NCBI GenBank assembly: GCA_012270695.1
Contig: JAAXHV010000439.1
Location: 1-8,024, forward strand
Direction of reading: 5' to 3'
Length of the DNA: 8,024 nucleotides
DNA from: Gammaproteobacteria bacterium
GTDB lineage: Bacteria > Pseudomonadota > Gammaproteobacteria > Eutrophobiales > Eutrophobiaceae
In this document: positions 6,584 through 8,024 of the stretch, in pieces
How positions within the stretch are numbered: position 1 is the stretch's first letter
Layout of the letters: the number at the start of each line of letters is the position of its first letter
Notes under the pieces: model-generated
What the model was told of the DNA's origin: nothing
Seen by the model: the letters and a program-made list of their open reading frames with translations, nothing else
Databases searched by the model: none
Translations under genes and position numbers: made by a program

Positions 6584-7642
6584 TCAGTCTTTCCATGTAT
6601 CATCGCGCCGGTGCAGGATGCTGGTCTCCCGGGGTCCTCTCTCAATGACCTCGACGGTCAAGCCGCGGCTCACCTCAGCAGGGAAATAGGCTATCTTGTC
6701 GCCATAGGGGTCGAGCACGTAATACTTTTCACTGTCATCCAGTGGTGTTCCGTCGATACCCACCATCTGCACGCCTTTTGCCTTCATTGAATCGTAGTAA
6801 GCTGCCAGGTCATCGACTTCAGTGCACAATTCCGCTACGTAACCGTCACCTTTTTCGTTTAACAGGTCCATGAGCGGTCCGGGACCGACAGGCTGGAACA
6901 ATTCCAGCCACACTCCGCCTGCATCGATGAACGCGGCTTTCATGCCGCCGATTTCCTCGTTGGTAGCGGCATCTATGACCAGTTGCATCGGGTGCCGTTT
7001 CAGTCCCATCACATCGGTATAGAAACTGGCCGTGCTCTCCAGGTCCGCAACGACGATGGAAATGTGACTCATACGCGGTCCCTGCTGATGCAGCGCCACT
7101 TCTTCCCACTGTGCGTCCCGCTGGTTGATCAGGTTGGTTGCATTGTCCTTGATGACCTCGAATATCTCGACCGTCGTCCCCCGGCTCAGTTCGGTCGACC
7201 AGTAGGCTATGCGCTGCCCGGTGTGCTCGAAATCACCCTCTTCAACCACGCCTTCCTTGATGAGCCCGCCGTCTTCACCCAGGGGCGAACCGTCCATGTT
7301 GAACATCGGAATACCTTTGACCTTCATATCCTGTAAAACTGCATCGTAATCGTCAGGTTCGAAGTTGATCTCGATGATGGCGCCGTCGCCTTTTTCCTTG
7401 AGGATGTCCATGCCCGGCCCCGGCGACGTGGGTAATATCATTTCCAGCCATAAGCCGTTGGCGTCAACGAACACGGCTTCCATGCCGCCGGTGGTTTCGT
7501 CCTCGGCGCTCACTGCAACTTCCATGGGATGGCGCCGCCAGCCCACCACGTCGGTCAGGAAGCTGACGGTCTTTTCCATGTCTTCGACCCAGATAGCGGC
7601 GTGGTCGAGGCGTAGTTGGGGTTCGATGCGCGTGTCTGTCAT
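6584..7642 (-). CDS. Two-domain VOC (glyoxalase/bleomycin-resistance/dioxygenase fold) protein
   Basis: A 352-residue protein built of two similar halves about 179 residues apart (roughly 10-184 and 189-350). Each has a first-strand His (His14 in LDHAAIW, His193 in SHISIVV), a RHPM turn (37-40; 217-220), LWLE/VWLE (Glu67; Glu247), GPG followed by an EKGDG loop (83-87; 263-267), and SRG-TVE near the end (Glu159; Glu331). The His and Glu positions fit VOC metal ligands. Where methylmalonyl-CoA epimerases carry His after the GEG loop, both halves here seem to have Glu (Glu91, Glu271). VOC proteins include epimerases, glyoxalases and ring-cleaving dioxygenases, so the reaction is open. AGGGGA (7654-7649) lies 6 bases before the ATG. 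As first gene of the cluster it follows the AT-rich promoter region. Confidence 0.9.
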   Translation of the reverse strand: MTDTRIEPQLRLDHAAIWVEDMEKTVSFLTDVVGWRRHPMEVAVSAEDETTGGMEAVFVDANGLWLEMILPTSPGPGMDILKEKGDGAIIEINFEPDDYDAVLQDMKVKGIPMFNMDGSPLGEDGGLIKEGVVEEGDFEHTGQRIAYWSTELSRGTTVEIFEVIKDNATNLINQRDAQWEEVALHQQGPRMSHISIVVADLESTASFYTDVMGLKRHPMQLVIDAATNEEIGGMKAAFIDAGGVWLELFQPVGPGPLMDLLNEKGDGYVAELCTEVDDLAAYYDSMKAKGVQMVGIDGTPLDDSEKYYVLDPYGDKIAYFPAEVSRGLTVEVIERGPRETSILHRRDDTWKD

Positions 7643-7693
7643 AAGCTATCCCCTGTTCAACAATTAAAAGTGTGCGGAAACTTCTTTATTAAA

Positions 7694-7735
7694 ATAATAA
7701 TACTATGGCCTATTATTTGTCAATATGTTTATTGA
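7694..7735 (-). promoter_or_regulatory. Putative promoter and operators of the VOC-led enzyme cluster
   Basis: On the minus strand a consensus TTGACA (-35, 7723-7718) is followed after 18 bases by TATTAT (7699-7694); a second TATTAT at 7702-7697 gives 15-base spacing. The RNA would start some 45 bases before the VOC ATG. Two inverted repeats overlie it: AATAATA-N8-TATTATT (7696-7717), filling the spacer and -10, and TCAATA-tgtt-TATTGA (7720-7735), covering the -35. Repressor sites in such places would block polymerase, so regulation by an unseen DNA-binding protein is a fair inference. AT-rich DNA produces such matches easily, which limits confidence. Confidence 0.5.
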
Positions 7736-7809
7736 ACTGTATTATATTTTCTTGCTTATATTATATATTTCATATTAATTATCAAAAAGTTACATATAAT
7801 GCAATACTA

Positions 7810-7840
7810 TTGACATAAAACTATATATTGGCCTATATAT
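7810..7840 (+). promoter_or_regulatory. Possible rightward promoter with TGGCCTAT-centred dyad
   Basis: TTGACA (7810-7815), an 18-base gap and TATATA (7834-7839) would read rightward out of the window, divergent from the VOC promoter. The -10 overlaps a near-palindrome ATATAT-TGGCCT-ATATAT (7823-7840). The core TGGCCTAT (7829-7836) recurs exactly at 7706-7713 inside the VOC promoter spacer, so one protein might bind both. No plus-strand gene is visible before the edge, so this could be an AT-rich coincidence. Confidence 0.25.
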
Positions 7841-7929
7841 TTCAAATATCATTTCCAGCCTACCCTGTTGCGCCTGCTCACAGGTATAACCGGACCAATA
7901 CCTCTATTTCCACCTGTAATCAAATATTG
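7841..7929 (-). pseudogene. Decayed N-terminus of a short-chain dehydrogenase
   Basis: On the minus strand, 7929-7894 encode QYLITGGNRGIG, the first strand and glycine-rich cofactor motif (TGxxxGIG) of an SDR. That frame then loses family likeness (PVIPVSRRN) and stops at 7849. Skipping the next two bases, the frame from 7891 reads GYTCEQAQQG and then RLEMIF. This resembles the helix and second strand that normally follow, a pattern like GIG-x-x-x-C-x-Q-L-A-Q-Q-G-x-x-V-I. A frameshift at 7892-7893 therefore joins two pieces of one former gene of about 29 residues. No start codon is evident and nothing similar follows. It is not a copy of the intact SDR at 1901-2689, whose motif is TGAAGGIG. 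The match is short, so coincidence is not excluded. Confidence 0.4.
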
Positions 7930-7961
7930 TACGTCTCGAATGTGCCGTTGGTATGGGTATC

Positions 7962-7991
7962 ACATGTAGCGCACAGCTACTACACACATGT
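7962..7991. repeat. Imperfect inverted repeat with ACATGT ends
   Basis: GTAGC (7966-7970) and GCTAC (7976-7980) form a 5-bp stem around a 5-base loop. Self-complementary ACATGT copies flank it at 7962-7967 and 7986-7991. There is no T-run for a terminator and no recognised family. Function unknown; it may lie in the control region of a gene beyond the right edge. Confidence 0.3.
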
Positions 7992-8024
7992 TACGAGCAT
8001 CTGTTATGCTGTACAATGGGGTTC

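Larger units (their letters stand above)
7643..8024. other. Non-coding control region and decayed DNA upstream of the VOC gene
   Basis: This 382-base stretch holds no intact gene. About 7660-7860 is strikingly AT-rich and contains the putative cluster promoter, at least three dyad symmetries and a possible plus-strand promoter. About 7841-7929 (minus) holds a short-chain dehydrogenase-like relic. About 7930-8024 returns to balanced composition and holds small inverted repeats, including ATTGTAC (7926-7932) with GTACAAT (8011-8017). A plus-strand frame stays open from 7819 to the right edge, but it lacks an ATG and looks non-coding. Confidence 0.6.

Noticed and set aside
7926..8017. ATTGTAC and GTACAAT, 78 bases apart, as ends of a small mobile element.
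   Set aside because: The arms are only 7 bases with no flanking direct repeats. Such pairs are expected by chance.
7819..8024. Plus-strand frame open to the right edge.
   Set aside because: It has no ATG, a composition rich in Tyr, His and Ser without domain likeness, and starts inside AT-rich control DNA.

Overview
This is a bacterial window whose style (compact genes, Shine-Dalgarno starts, sigma70-like hexamers, a vapBC toxin-antitoxin pair) suggests a proteobacterium. No ribosomal RNA or universal marker gene is present, so the lineage cannot be fixed. Base composition is moderate in the genes and drops sharply to an AT-rich block at about 7660-7860.

Left part (1-1822): a vapB antitoxin overlaps a vapC toxin that runs off the left edge, both on the minus strand, with a promoter that contains a perfect palindrome. 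Divergent from this, on the plus strand, is a decayed 3' scrap of a DUF4143-type ATPase (522-638). A second, nearly full-length ATPase of the same family follows, but its reading frame is broken by one missing G near 1455. This half looks like accessory, turnover-prone DNA.

Right part (1901-7642): five enzyme genes, all on the minus strand, are read in the order VOC double-domain protein, LLM-class flavin or F420 oxidoreductase, class III aminotransferase resembling glutamate-1-semialdehyde aminomutase, coniferyl-aldehyde-dehydrogenase-like aldehyde dehydrogenase, and short-chain dehydrogenase. The last three are tightly packed (24 bp, then 0 bp). The first two are separated by 92 and 127 bp, with a possible weak hairpin after the LLM gene. 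Together they resemble a catabolic or modifying pathway in which an amino or aldehyde intermediate is made and oxidised. The substrate cannot be read from the sequence, and no transporter or regulator lies in the window.

Far right (7643-8024): an AT-rich control region upstream of the VOC gene has a good -35/-10 pair and several dyad symmetries that could be operators. Beyond it, on the minus strand, lies what looks like the decayed N-terminus of another short-chain dehydrogenase, recognised from its glycine-rich motif and broken by a frameshift.

I found no CRISPR array, tRNA, rRNA or insertion sequence. The most notable items are the two gene relics too short for routine ORF calling, the frameshifted ATPase, the unassigned five-gene enzyme cluster, and the dyad-rich promoter in front of it.
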